From: DASVBE01 sp963770375
GTDB taxonomy: Bacteria; Actinomycetota; Actinomycetes; Streptosporangiales; Streptosporangiaceae
Length of the DNA: 64,000 nucleotides
NCBI GenBank assembly: GCA_963770375.1
Contig: CAVYPM010000029.1
Coordinates: forward strand, 186,001 to 250,000
Direction: 5' to 3'
The notes beneath the pieces are model-generated. The model had not been told where the DNA came from. It did no database searches and saw only the letters and a program-made list of their open reading frames with translations. A program made the translations under genes and the position numbers. Position 1 is the stretch's first letter. Each line of letters starts with the position of its first letter. Shown here one piece after another: positions 42,489 through 50,734 of the stretch.

Positions 42489-43829
42489 CTACCGCGCCAG
42501 CGCCCCCATCGGGTCCCACGCGGGCAGCACGATCGGCTCGGTGTCCAGCGCCGCCTGCAGCTCAGGCGGCAGCGCACTCCGCCGCGCCGCGATCTCGAAC
42601 ACGTACTCGTCGAACCACGAGTCGTTCATCGTGTAGAAGCCGTCCCGGCCCGTGTCCGAGCCCCAGCTGTTCTCCACCCGCCACCGCCGGGACGCCCCGT
42701 CCGCACCCAGGTCGACACCGGTGAACAGCATCGCGTGCGTCATCTGGCTCTCGCCGTACTCCAGCCGCGCGGCCTTGTCCAGATCAAACGGGGTGTCGTA
42801 GACCGACGGCAGGTCGTACAGGGCGGCGTCCCAGATCCCGTACTCGTTGCTCATCATCTTGCCGACGTCGCAGCCGAACCAGACCGGCTCGCCCGCGGAA
42901 AGGCTCGCCGCGGTCAGCCGCTTCAGCAGCGGCACGTCCACGTTCAGGTACGTCACCGGCGGCGCGCCGATCACGTTGCCCAGGTACTCGACGGTGAACG
43001 TCCGCCCCTGCGGGCTCGTCGCCCGCGGGTCGTGCACCAGGCACACGTAATCAGCGACCGGCAGCTCCACGTACTTGGCCGCGAACTCCTGCGGGGTAAG
43101 AACGCCGTCCCGGTGGAACTCCCGGTCCTTGTCGGTCCACTGCCAGTCGAACCGCTCCGGCGGCGTGCCCAGGTGAATGCACAGCACCCGGTAGATGACC
43201 CGCAGGATCTCCGCCTTCTCGGCCCGCGCCGCCGCAGCCCCGCCCGCCGCGTACGCAGCCCGCACCGCCCGGGCCCCCTGCCGCAACTGGCTGCGCAGGA
43301 TCGCGTTCATCCGGCCCGTGTTCGAGGAACTCTGGGTCTCCGGCATGACGCTCTTCGGCACCAGGCCGTGCTTGCCGACCAGAGCGGCGAACATGTTCCA
43401 CTGCCCGCCGTCCTCGGCCGCCGACTGCAGCAGGAACGCAATCGTCCGGTCGCCGAGCTCCCGGTCCGCGGTCTCGATGACCGCCTCCAGGAAGTAGTTG
43501 GCGCGCTCGATCTTGTCCCAGAACATCGCGTAGTTCTGGGAGAACTCGAACTCCTTGAGCCCCATCTTGTGCATCGCGCCGACGCGCAGCAGGTTGAGAC
43601 CGGCGAACAGCCAGCACCGGCCGCTGCGCTCCTGATTGGTGACCTTCCAGTCGTCGAGCAGGACCGACCACGAATGCCCGGTACCGTTGATGATCTCCCG
43701 GCTGATCGCCACGTCGTCCACGGTGACCCTGGTCACCGCGTTCTGCGCCAGCCGGTAAGCCGGGCTCGCCGCGAAATCCTTGCGCAGTACTTCCAGGTCC
43801 CCGGCGCCCAGCAACCCCGTCGAATCCAT
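42489..43829 (-). CDS. pepC: aminopeptidase C (C1-family, bleomycin hydrolase type)
   Basis: Cytoplasmic cysteine aminopeptidase of 446 residues. The papain-type active site is complete: Gln and Cys72 in NQERSGRCWLFAGLN, His in QMTHAMLFTGVD and Asn in WRVENSWGSDTGRDGFYTM. PepC/bleomycin hydrolase forms a hexameric barrel whose C-terminal residues restrict it to aminopeptidase action. ATG 43829 (MDSTGLL) follows GGGAGG by seven bases; the frame is open to 43853. It is divergent from a CoA-transferase gene; the 132-base spacer should carry both promoters. Confidence 0.92.
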   Translation of the reverse strand: MDSTGLLGAGDLEVLRKDFAASPAYRLAQNAVTRVTVDDVAISREIINGTGHSWSVLLDDWKVTNQERSGRCWLFAGLNLLRVGAMHKMGLKEFEFSQNYAMFWDKIERANYFLEAVIETADRELGDRTIAFLLQSAAEDGGQWNMFAALVGKHGLVPKSVMPETQSSSNTGRMNAILRSQLRQGARAVRAAYAAGGAAAARAEKAEILRVIYRVLCIHLGTPPERFDWQWTDKDREFHRDGVLTPQEFAAKYVELPVADYVCLVHDPRATSPQGRTFTVEYLGNVIGAPPVTYLNVDVPLLKRLTAASLSAGEPVWFGCDVGKMMSNEYGIWDAALYDLPSVYDTPFDLDKAARLEYGESQMTHAMLFTGVDLGADGASRRWRVENSWGSDTGRDGFYTMNDSWFDEYVFEIAARRSALPPELQAALDTEPIVLPAWDPMGALAR

Positions 43830-43961
43830 AGCCTGGCCTCCCGTTCGCACCAATGCGCCCCGCCGTGCGGGATTTTTCCGTTAACCACGCTAATCACCGG
43901 AAAAACCGCCGTCCACAGTGGGTAACGGCCACCGCAGGAAGCGCCTGCGAGACTGGCGGCC

Positions 43962-45125
43962 ATGCACGCAGCAGCAGCGCTCCCGCTGGACGGCATCACG
44001 GTGGTCGCCCTCGAGCAGGCCGTGGCGGCGCCGTTCGCCACCCGGCAGCTGGCCGACCTCGGCGCCCGGGTGATCAAGGTGGAGCGGCCCGGCACCGGCG
44101 ACTTCGCCCGGGACTACGACCGCGCGGTCCACGGCCAGGCCAGCTACTTCGTCTGGCTGAACCGCGGCAAGGAGTCGCTGGAGCTGGACCTGAAGAGCCC
44201 GGCGGGCCAGGAGATCCTCCATGCCCTGCTGGCCCGCGCCGACGTGCTCGTGCAGAACCTCGCACCGGGGGCTGCCGAGCGGGCCGGGTTCGGCGCCGCA
44301 GCCCTGCGCGAGCAGTTCCCGCGGCTGATCACCTGCTCGGTCTCGGGATACGGCCCCAGCGGACCGTACACCGTGAAAAAGGCCTACGACCTGCTCGTGC
44401 AAGCCGAGGCCGGACTGCTGGCGGTGACCGGAACCCCCGGTGAGCAGGTCAAGGCGGGCATCTCGGTGGCCGACATCGCGGCCGGGATGTACGCGTTCAC
44501 CGGCGTGCTGACCGCGCTGTACGAACGGGAGCGGACCGGCCACGGCAGCAGCTTCGACGTCGCGATGCTGGACGCGCTCGGCGAGTGGATGACCCAGCCG
44601 GTCTACTACAGCGTCTACGGCGGCCACCCGCCGCTGCGCACCGGCGCCCGGCACCAGTCCATCTCCCCGTACGGCCCGTACGCCGCCGGCGACGGCGGCC
44701 AGGTCTTCATCGGCATCCAGAACGAGCGGGAGTGGGCCGTGCTGTGCGCGCAGATCCTCGGCCGCCCGGAGCTGGCCACCGACCCGCGGTTCGCCACCAA
44801 CATCGACCGGCTCGCGCACGACGCCGAGCTGCGGGAGATCATCACCGAAGCGCTGGCCGCGCTGCCGCCGGGCGAGGTCACCGCGCGGCTGGACGCGGCC
44901 GGCATCGCGAACGCCCGGCTGCGCACCCCGGCCGATCTCGCGGAACACCCGCAGCTCGCGGCCCGCGACCGGTGGCGCGAGGTCGCCACCCCCGGCGGCC
45001 CGGTGCGCGCCCTCCTCCCGCCGGTCACCGTGCCCGGCCGGGAGGCCGCGATGGGCCCGGTGCCGTCCCGCGGCCAGCACACCGCGGCGATCCTGGCCGA
45101 GCTCGGGCTCACCAGCACGACGTGA
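43962..45125 (+). CDS. CaiB/BaiF family CoA-transferase
   Basis: Type III CoA-transferase of 387 residues. The N-terminal CoA-binding region reads LDGITVVALEQAVAAPFATR and LADLGARVIKVERPGTGDFA. RGKESLELDLKSPAG and the catalytic Asp171 in GISVADIAAGMYAFTGVLTA are typical of the formyl-CoA/succinyl-CoA transferase group. It moves CoA between carboxylic acids through a mixed-anhydride intermediate on Asp. Substrate cannot be inferred; no acyl-CoA pathway genes flank it directly. The start at ATG 43962 gives the usual length. Confidence 0.9.
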   Translation: MHAAAALPLDGITVVALEQAVAAPFATRQLADLGARVIKVERPGTGDFARDYDRAVHGQASYFVWLNRGKESLELDLKSPAGQEILHALLARADVLVQNLAPGAAERAGFGAAALREQFPRLITCSVSGYGPSGPYTVKKAYDLLVQAEAGLLAVTGTPGEQVKAGISVADIAAGMYAFTGVLTALYERERTGHGSSFDVAMLDALGEWMTQPVYYSVYGGHPPLRTGARHQSISPYGPYAAGDGGQVFIGIQNEREWAVLCAQILGRPELATDPRFATNIDRLAHDAELREIITEALAALPPGEVTARLDAAGIANARLRTPADLAEHPQLAARDRWREVATPGGPVRALLPPVTVPGREAAMGPVPSRGQHTAAILAELGLTSTT

Positions 45126-45165
45126 CCTTCTCCCCCGCCGGGGCCGTCACATCGCCGTGCCGCCA

Positions 45166-45197
45166 GGGGTCAGATCAGTGCGGGGCCACCTGACCCC
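45166..45197. terminator. possible terminator hairpin
   Basis: GGGGTCAG and CTGACCCC form a perfect 8-bp stem around a 16-base loop, between the CoA-transferase stop and the next gene. The long loop makes the call weak. Confidence 0.35.
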
Positions 45198-45227
45198 GCG
45201 CTGAAGCCCCAGGGAGACGAAAGCAGC

Positions 45228-45684
45228 ATGGAAGCACGGATGAAGAACCCGGCGATGATCCTGCCGACCGCGATGAAGCCGATCCAGGACCTGATGCAGT
45301 CCTGCTACACCGGCGGCGTGCCGGAAACCACGCTCGAGCTGGTGCACCTGCGGGTCAGCCAGATCAACGGCTGCAGCGCGTGCGTGCACGCGGGCGCCGG
45401 CCAGGCCAGGAAGGCGGGTGAGTCGCGAGGACCGGATCGCCACCGTGGCGGCCTGGCGGGAGGCGCCGTTTTTCACCGACGCCGAGCGCGCGGCGCTGGC
45501 GCTGGCCGAGGCGGCCACCCGGCTGGCCGACCGGCCGGACCCGGTGCCGGACCAGATCTGGGACGACGCGGCTGACCACTACGACGAGAAGGGCCTGGCC
45601 GCGCTGGTCCTGATCATCGGCGTGACCAACCTGTTCAACCGCCTCAACGCCACGACCCGCCAGGTCGCCGGCGCGTGGAGCTAG
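45228..45684 (+). CDS. carboxymuconolactone decarboxylase-family (AhpD-like) protein, apparent frameshift
   Basis: CMD/AhpD-fold protein. The redox-type active site is in LRVSQINGCSACVHAGAGQA (Cys-x-x-Cys and downstream His). The frame breaks near 45415: the second part, REDRIATVAAWREAPFFTDA to VLIIGVTNLFNRLNATTRQV, is in the other frame. Joined, the product is about 151 residues, the normal size for alkylhydroperoxidase-like CMD proteins that help detoxify peroxides. The break falls at AAGGCGGGTGAG, a likely indel site. Start ATG 45228; a second ATG follows at 45240. Confidence 0.72.
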
Positions 45685-45688
45685 CCGC

Positions 45689-45975
45689 TCAGGCCGGAAC
45701 AGTCAGAGCGACACCGCTGGCACCGGGCGTGCCGGCGGTGTCGTCGTCGAACCAGTGGCCGCCCTCAGCCAGGTAGCGGAAGTGCAGGGTCGCCCCGGCG
45801 GGCACGGTCACCACGGCGGTGCGGTGCCCGTTGGACCGCCTGCGCAGCGGATGGGCGAACGGGTCCCAGCCGTTGAAGTCGCCCACGACCGAGACGGCGC
45901 CGGCCGGCTCCGCGCCGGCAGCGTGAACGTGACGCGGACCGTGCCACCGCGCGCGGGCTTAGCTACCTTGATCAA
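45689..45975 (-). CDS. isoamylase-N/CBM48-like domain protein, apparent frameshift
   Basis: Small glycogen-binding-like (CBM48/AMPK-beta) protein. The core GDFNGWDPFAHPLRRRSNG followed by HRTAVVTVPAGATLHFRYL is diagnostic, and the chain ends with GHWFDDDTAG and a short strand. The upstream part of the domain (KPARGGTVRVTFTLPA) lies in another frame beginning at TTG 45975, which has GGAAGG about nine bases before it. A one-base indel near 45915-45925 joins them into about 95 residues. Such stand-alone CBM48 proteins occur widely in actinobacteria, and their function is unknown. Confidence 0.68.
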
Positions 45976-46140
45976 CTTCCCGTTCCTTCCGCTGTACTGC
46001 TCATGACCCGATCACCCGCAGCAGCCTGGTAGGCCCCTGTTAGGGCGTCATGTCTGGCATGCAACAACAGCGTTAAGCCAGGACCGCCGAACAACACGCC
46101 GGCACTTACCTGACCGGCAAGTGACAGGCAACCGGCGCAG

Positions 46141-47016
46141 TCAGGCGCGGCGGGGGAACTGGCTGAAGTCCGGGGTGCGCTTGGCCTTGAACGCCTCGCG
46201 GCCCTCTTTGGCCTCGTCGGTGCCGTAGAACATGAGGTTGGCGTCGTGGGCGAGCTGCTGGATGCCGGCGTAGCCGTCCTCGGAGGCGTGGAAGCTGGCC
46301 TTGAGCAGCCGCAGCGCGAACGGCGACAGCGCGAGCATCTCGCGGCACCAGCGGATGGTCTCGCGTTCCAGGTCGGCGACCGGGACGACGGCGTTGACCA
46401 GGCCCATGTCGAGCGCGGCGCGGGCGTCGTAGCGGCGGCACAGGAACCAGATCTCCTTGGCCTTCTTCAGGCCCACCAGCTGGGCCAGCGAACTCGCGCC
46501 GAAGCCGCCGTCGAACGAGCCGACCCGCGGGCCGACCTGGCCGAACATCGCGTTGTCGGCGGCGATGGTCAGGTCGCAGACCACGTGCAGCACGTGCCCG
46601 CCGCCGATGGCCCAGCCGGCCACCATGGCGATGATCGGCTTGGGGCAGCGGCGCATCTGCACGTGCAGGTCGGTGACGTGGAACCGGCCGACGGAATGCT
46701 CGTCGGTCTGGTAGCCGGTGTCGCCGCGCACCCGCTGGTCGCCGCCGGAGCAGAACGCCTTGTCGCCCTCCCCGGTGAGGATGATGACGCCGACCGCCGG
46801 GTCCTCCCTGGCCACGGTGAGGGCCGCGGAGATCTCGATGATCGTCTGCGGGCGGAAGGCGTTGTGCACCTCCGGCCGGCAGATGGTGATCTTCGCGATG
46901 CCGTCGTCGCTGGTCTCGTAGCGGATGTCGGCGTACTCGCCGGATTCCTTCCAGGCGATCCCCGTGCTGTCAGTCTCCGTGCTGTCAGTCTCCGTGCTGT
47001 CAGTCATGACCTTCAT
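46141..47016 (-). CDS. menB: 1,4-dihydroxy-2-naphthoyl-CoA synthase
   Basis: Crotonase-fold enzyme of menaquinone synthesis that cyclises o-succinylbenzoyl-CoA. Diagnostic MenB stretches are KITICRPEVHNAFRPQTIIE, FCSGGDQRVRGDTGYQTDE, MVAGWAIGGGHVLHVVCDLT and the catalytic region PRVGSFDGGFGASSLAQLVG, ending with GREAFKAKRTPDFSQFPRRA. ATG 47016 and ATG 47007 are both possible starts. Between the start and the fold there is a TDSTE repeat encoded by 15-bp tandem repeats. No other men genes are in the window, so the gene is detached from the main cluster. Divergent from the VOC gene. Confidence 0.92.
   Translation of the reverse strand: MKVMTDSTETDSTETDSTGIAWKESGEYADIRYETSDDGIAKITICRPEVHNAFRPQTIIEISAALTVAREDPAVGVIILTGEGDKAFCSGGDQRVRGDTGYQTDEHSVGRFHVTDLHVQMRRCPKPIIAMVAGWAIGGGHVLHVVCDLTIAADNAMFGQVGPRVGSFDGGFGASSLAQLVGLKKAKEIWFLCRRYDARAALDMGLVNAVVPVADLERETIRWCREMLALSPFALRLLKASFHASEDGYAGIQQLAHDANLMFYGTDEAKEGREAFKAKRTPDFSQFPRRA
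46963..47007 (-). repeat. three in-frame 15-bp repeats at the menB 5' end
   Basis: Three copies of a 15-bp unit (plus-strand CGTGCTGTCAGTCTC, the last copy differing at its end) encode repeated TDSTE just after the menB start. Being a multiple of three, copy number can vary without loss of frame. Confidence 0.88.
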
Positions 47017-47132
47017 TCTGCCGACCGTTACCGGAAATTCTCCGGCGGGGACCGAGAGGCCGGCGGCCGGGGCGGAGTCGTACTGGGTGACATCGGCTCT
47101 TACCGAGGAGCCGTGCGGCCAAGGAGGACAAG

Positions 47133-47483
47133 ATGGCAAGCCCAGTGGTTCATTTCGAGATCAGGTCCGCGGACCCGGACGCCAGCAGGACGTTCTACGG
47201 CCAGCTGTTCGGCTGGACCTTCCCGGACGGGGGCATACCTGGTTACAGCTACGTCGAGACCGGCACCGAAGGGGCGATCCCCGGCGGGATCGGCCCGCTG
47301 CAGGACGGCGCGCCGCTGGTTACGTTCTTCGTCGGGGTCGCCGACGTGGCTGGCACGCTGGAGGCGGCGGTGGCGGCCGGCGGCCGGGTCGTGCAGCCCG
47401 CCACGCAGGTCCCCGGCGTGACCTTCGGCCTGCTCGCCGACCCGCAGGGCCAGGTCGTCGGGGTCGCCTGCCCGGCAGGCTGA
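47133..47483 (+). CDS. VOC (glyoxalase/bleomycin-resistance fold) protein
   Basis: A 116-residue vicinal-oxygen-chelate protein made of two beta-alpha-beta-beta-beta modules: VVHFEIRSADPDASRTFYGQ LFGWTF in the first and FFVGVADVAGTLEAAVAAGG with FGLLADPQGQVVGVACP in the second. The spaced His and acidic residues could bind a metal, but many members only bind small molecules. Start ATG 47133 follows GGAGGACAAG. It lies 83 bases upstream of an ECF sigma factor gene in the same direction. Confidence 0.85.
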   Translation: MASPVVHFEIRSADPDASRTFYGQLFGWTFPDGGIPGYSYVETGTEGAIPGGIGPLQDGAPLVTFFVGVADVAGTLEAAVAAGGRVVQPATQVPGVTFGLLADPQGQVVGVACPAG

Positions 47484-47566
47484 GAAAGAGAATCAGACGC
47501 AACGTACCGGCGCCGCCTGGCCCAGCCCGGGCCAGGCCAGCCCAGGCCGACAGGAGGGGGACGCAG

Positions 47567-48587
47567 ATGCTGGGGTCACCCGGGGAGGCTGAGCTGCTGA
47601 GCCAGGCGGCGGCCGGCGACCAGACGGCCTTCGCCATGCTGGTCGAGCCGCACCAGCGGGCCATGTTCCGGCACTGCTACCGGATGCTCGGCTCCGGGAC
47701 GGACGCCGAGGACGCCACTCAGGACGCGCTGGTGCGGGCCTGGCGCGGGCTGCCGGGCTTTGACGGGGCCGGGGCGTTCGGCGGCTGGCTGCACCGCATT
47801 GCCACCAACGTCTGCCTGGACCGTCTGCGCGGCCAGCAGCGGCGGCTCGACCCGGTGGCCGAGGTGCCGCCGGCCTGGCCCGGACGCGGCGCTGGTCAGC
47901 GGCGGCCCGGGACGCCTTTTCGTCGAGCCGGTCAGCGACCTGGAGCTGGCCGGCCTGGCCGACCCCCAGCAGCAGGTGGTCCGGCGGGAGGAGATCAGCC
48001 TCGCGTTCGTGGCCGCGCTGCAGCGGCTGGCGCCGCGCCAGCGGGCCGCGCTGCTGCTGCACGACGTGCTCGGGTTCGCGCACGCTGAGGTGGCCCAGGT
48101 GCTCCAGGTCAGCCCGGGCGCGGTGAACAGCCTGCTCTCCCGGGCCCGGCAGACGGTCCGGAGCAAGCCGTGGGCACCGCCCGCGGACCCGGCCAGCCCG
48201 GCGGTCAGGGAACTGCTCGATCGCTACCTGCGGGCCTGGCAGCTGGCCGACATCACCGGGTTCGTCCAGGTCGTGGCCGACGACGTCCGCCTGTCGATGC
48301 CGCCGCTGCTGACCTGGTTCGACGGCCGGGACGCGGTCGCCGCCTTCGTCGAGGCGGAGATCTTCGCCCGGGCCCGGCCGCACGGCGTGCCGATGCGGGC
48401 GGGCTGGTGCAACGGCCAGCCCGCATTTGCCACCTACGAGCCCGACGGGCAGGGCCGGCTGACCGCCAGCGGCCTCCAGATCCTCGAGCTCGACGGCCGG
48501 GGCGGCCGGCCGCGGGTCACCGCGATCGTCTCGTTCCGCGACCCGGCCCTGGCGGCGCGCTGCGGCCTGCCGGCCTCGCTCGGCTGA
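47567..48587 (+). CDS. ECF-family sigma factor with SnoaL-like C-terminal domain, apparent frameshift
   Basis: Extracytoplasmic-function sigma factor. Region 2 reads HCYRMLGSGTDAEDATQDAL, then VRAWRGLPGFDGAGAFGGWL and HRIATNVCLDRLRG. After a frame change near 47880, region 4 follows (LQRLAPRQRAALLLHDVLGF, AHAEVAQVLQVSPGAVNSLL). A C-terminal domain of about 130 residues (LLDRYLRAWQLADITGFVQV, MPPLLTWFDGRDAVAAFVEA) resembles SnoaL/NTF2 and is typical of sigma factors that lack a separate anti-sigma factor. Start ATG 47567 has AGGAGGGGG. Joined length is about 340 residues, normal for this class. Confidence 0.8.
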
Positions 48588-48771
48588 ACGACCCGGGTAG
48601 CCGCCCGGCGCCGGTTGCGGCCAGGCAGGCTGACCTGGGCGGGAAATGGCAGGAAAGGTAAGCAGACGGCTATCCGGGCGGCGGGTTTGCTGACATAGTG
48701 TGCGCCAGGATCGTCATTTCGCCGGGGCGGGGGGCTGAACTTGCTGTCTCTGGCTTGCGTAGGACCCGGGC

Positions 48772-49395
48772 ATGAGACTTAACACGCCGCTGATCACGCT
48801 GCTGGCCGGCGCGGCCCTCGGCGTGGGGCTGCTGATCGCCAGCACGATGGCCACGCCCCCGGCGAAGTCGCCGTACGCGGCGGCGGCCACGCCGGGCGCC
48901 ACGGCGGGCACGGGCGGGGGCACGGCCACGAACGCGGGCGCAACTCGTCGCCGTCGCCGGCGCCGTCCAGCCCGGCTGCGCCGCACGTCCCCGGCCGGGC
49001 CGATTTCACCGGCCCGGTCATCGGCAGCGGCGCGACGGTGGCGGTCTCGGTCCGCGGCGGCAAGGCGATCGGCTTCGTGTGCACCACGTCGGGCACCGCG
49101 ACCTGGCTCAGCGGCGCCGCGGGAGCCGGCCTGTTCCAGCTGTCCGGCCCGGGCCGGGCCCGGCTCACCGGCTCCTACCTGGACCACCGGGCCACCGGCC
49201 GCGCCCTGGCCCACGGCGTCCAGTACAGGTTCGCCATCCCCCGGGTGCACCAGGCCGGCCTGCACGCGGCCATCGCCGGCCGCACCGCGGCGGCCTGCCA
49301 GCCCCCCGCCGCTCCCGTCGGTAACGGTCGGCGGGGGCGGCGGCGGTGGGGGCGGCGACAACGGCGGCGGCGGCCACCACCACGGCGGCGGCTGA
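48772..49395 (+). CDS. secreted/anchored small protein with Gly/His-rich tail, apparent frameshifts
   Basis: The N-terminus MRLNTPLITLLAGAALGVGL is a signal peptide or membrane anchor. From about 48940 the sensible frame changes and gives a Ser/Pro linker (SSPSPAPSSPAAPHVPGRAD) and a beta-rich domain (VAVSVRGGKAIGFVCTTSG and RLTGSYLDHRATGRALAHG). Near 49310 the first frame returns and closes with a Gly-rich, His-containing tail (GGGHHHGGG) at 49395. Two compensating indels would explain this. Not a family I recognise. It precedes the b561-like/Rieske pair by 80 bases and may belong to the same extracytoplasmic redox unit. Confidence 0.55.
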   Translation: MRLNTPLITLLAGAALGVGLLIASTMATPPAKSPYAAAATPGATAGTGGGTATNAGATRRRRRRRPARLRRTSPAGPISPARSSAAARRWRSRSAAARRSASCAPRRAPRPGSAAPREPACSSCPARAGPGSPAPTWTTGPPAAPWPTASSTGSPSPGCTRPACTRPSPAAPRRPASPPPLPSVTVGGGGGGGGGDNGGGGHHHGGG

Positions 49396-49475
49396 ACCAC
49401 GGCGCAAACGGCGCGGCTGAACCGCCGCGGCTCAGCGAGCGACTAACACAGAGAGCCTGACATGGGGAGACGACC

Positions 49476-50054
49476 ATGACCGCACAACCGGGCGCGGAGG
49501 CGCCGCTGCCATCCCAGAGCGCCGGCTCGGGCGCGGCCAGGCTGGTGATCCCCAGCCTGATCGGCGCGCTGGTCGCGCTGACCCTGGGCGTCTACGGGCA
49601 CCTGCATAACCCGACCGGGATCGCGGTCAACGTCGCGGGCTTCTCCGGCCCCCTCACGGCGAAGACCTGGCTGGCCACCGGCGCGATGGTCGCCGCTGTC
49701 ATTCAGGTGATCTCGGCCCTGATCATGTACGGCAAGATCAAGATCCAGGCGCCGTCGTGGATCGGCGGCCTGCACCGGTGGTCGGGCCGGATCGCGTTCC
49801 TGCTCGCCGTGCCGGTCGCGGTGCACTGCCTGTACGCGCTGGGCTACCAGACCTACAGCACCCGGGTGCTGATCCACTCACTGCTCGGCTGCCTGTTCTT
49901 CGGCATCTTCACAGTGAAAATGCTGGTCCTCCCCAAGAAGGACATGCCAGGCTGGCTGCTGCCCACTCTGGGCGGGCTGGCCTTCGCCGCGCTGACGGGA
50001 ATCTGGCTCAGCTCCGCGTACTGGTACTTCTCCACCTTCGGTATCCACCGCTGA
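49476..50054 (+). CDS. four-helix membrane protein, cytochrome b561-like (DUF6529-like)
   Basis: A 192-residue membrane protein with about five hydrophobic segments and well-placed histidines in helices: LGVYGHLHNPTG, GLHRWSGRIAFLLAVPVAVH CLYALGY and LIHSLLGCLFFGIFTVKMLV. The pattern suggests two haem b groups, as in b561 or the membrane arm of ferric reductases. The Rieske protein encoded 11 bases downstream is a natural electron partner. Together they could form a small membrane quinol- or iron-linked redox module. Start ATG 49476 has GGGGAGACGACC upstream. Confidence 0.72.
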   Translation: MTAQPGAEAPLPSQSAGSGAARLVIPSLIGALVALTLGVYGHLHNPTGIAVNVAGFSGPLTAKTWLATGAMVAAVIQVISALIMYGKIKIQAPSWIGGLHRWSGRIAFLLAVPVAVHCLYALGYQTYSTRVLIHSLLGCLFFGIFTVKMLVLPKKDMPGWLLPTLGGLAFAALTGIWLSSAYWYFSTFGIHR

Positions 50055-50065
50055 GGAGCTTCCCC

Positions 50066-50577
50066 ATGACCGAGCCCAGCGTGCCCGCAGAGCACGCCGC
50101 CACCCGCCGGGCCATGCTCGGCTGCGCCGGCGCGGCCTGTGCGGGCCATCCTGGCCGGGTGCACCACCTATAACTCCAACACCAGCAGCAACCCGGCGCC
50201 GAGCAGCGCACCGCCGGCCTGCAACGGCGGCGGGCGGAGGCGGCGGCGGGAACGGAGGCGGCGGCGGGAACGGCGGCGGAAGCGGCGGAGGAGCCGCGCT
50301 GACCACGACGGCGAAGGTCCCGGTGGGCGGCGGCACCGTGCTGACCGACCAGAAGATCGTGGTCACCCAGCCCAAGGCGGGCACGTTCGCCGCGTTCACC
50401 GCGGTGTGCACGCACCTGGGCTGCCTCGTCGACAGCGTGTCCGGCGGCACGATCAACTGCCCGTGCCACGGCAGCAAGTTCAGCATCACCAACGGCTCGG
50501 TGGTCAACGGCCCGGCCACGTCCCCGCTGGCCGCGGTCAGCATCAAGGTCAAGGGCAGCAACATCGTCCGCGCCTGA
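50066..50577 (+). CDS. Rieske [2Fe-2S] protein, exported, apparent frameshifts
   Basis: Rieske protein with both cluster motifs intact, CTHLGC and CPCHGSKF (C-x-H-x-x-C and C-x-x-H). The N-terminus MTEPSVPAEHAATRRAMLGC contains a twin-arginine-like RR. In the next frame GILAGCTTYNSN provides a lipobox-like LAGC, followed by a Ser/Ala/Pro then Gly-rich linker. Two shifts (near 50145 and 50235-50300, the latter within a Gly-coding GGC/GGA run) separate signal, linker and Rieske domain. Joined length is about 170 residues. It is coupled with the b561-like membrane protein. Expected location: outside face of the membrane. Confidence 0.78.
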
Positions 50578-50595
50578 CCCAGCCGTCCCGGCCCG

Positions 50596-50651
50596 AAGCG
50601 ATCGATGTTACATCGCTTACTAGTAGATAAGCGATGTCACATCGATCGCTT
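50596..50651. promoter_or_regulatory. 24-bp inverted repeat built from two CGATGTnACATCG palindromes
   Basis: Arms of 24 bases (one mismatch) flank an eight-base CTAGTAGA loop. Each arm itself contains a palindrome, CGATGTTACATCG (50603-50615) and CGATGTCACATCG (50632-50644), with centres 29 bp apart. It could act as a Rieske-gene terminator and as a double operator for the hydrolase gene at 50735. Confidence 0.65.
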
Positions 50652-50734
50652 TCGCGGGCCGCGGCGCCTGACCGGTGAGTCGCGTGGCTTCGTCTCGTCT
50701 GAACTCGTGAGGAACCGACGAGGCGAGGTGACGT

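Noticed and set aside
17485..50577. Programmed ribosomal frameshifting as an explanation of the split genes
   Set aside because: The breaks are in unrelated genes, at different sites, without a common slippery heptamer followed by a structure. Indel errors are the simpler cause.
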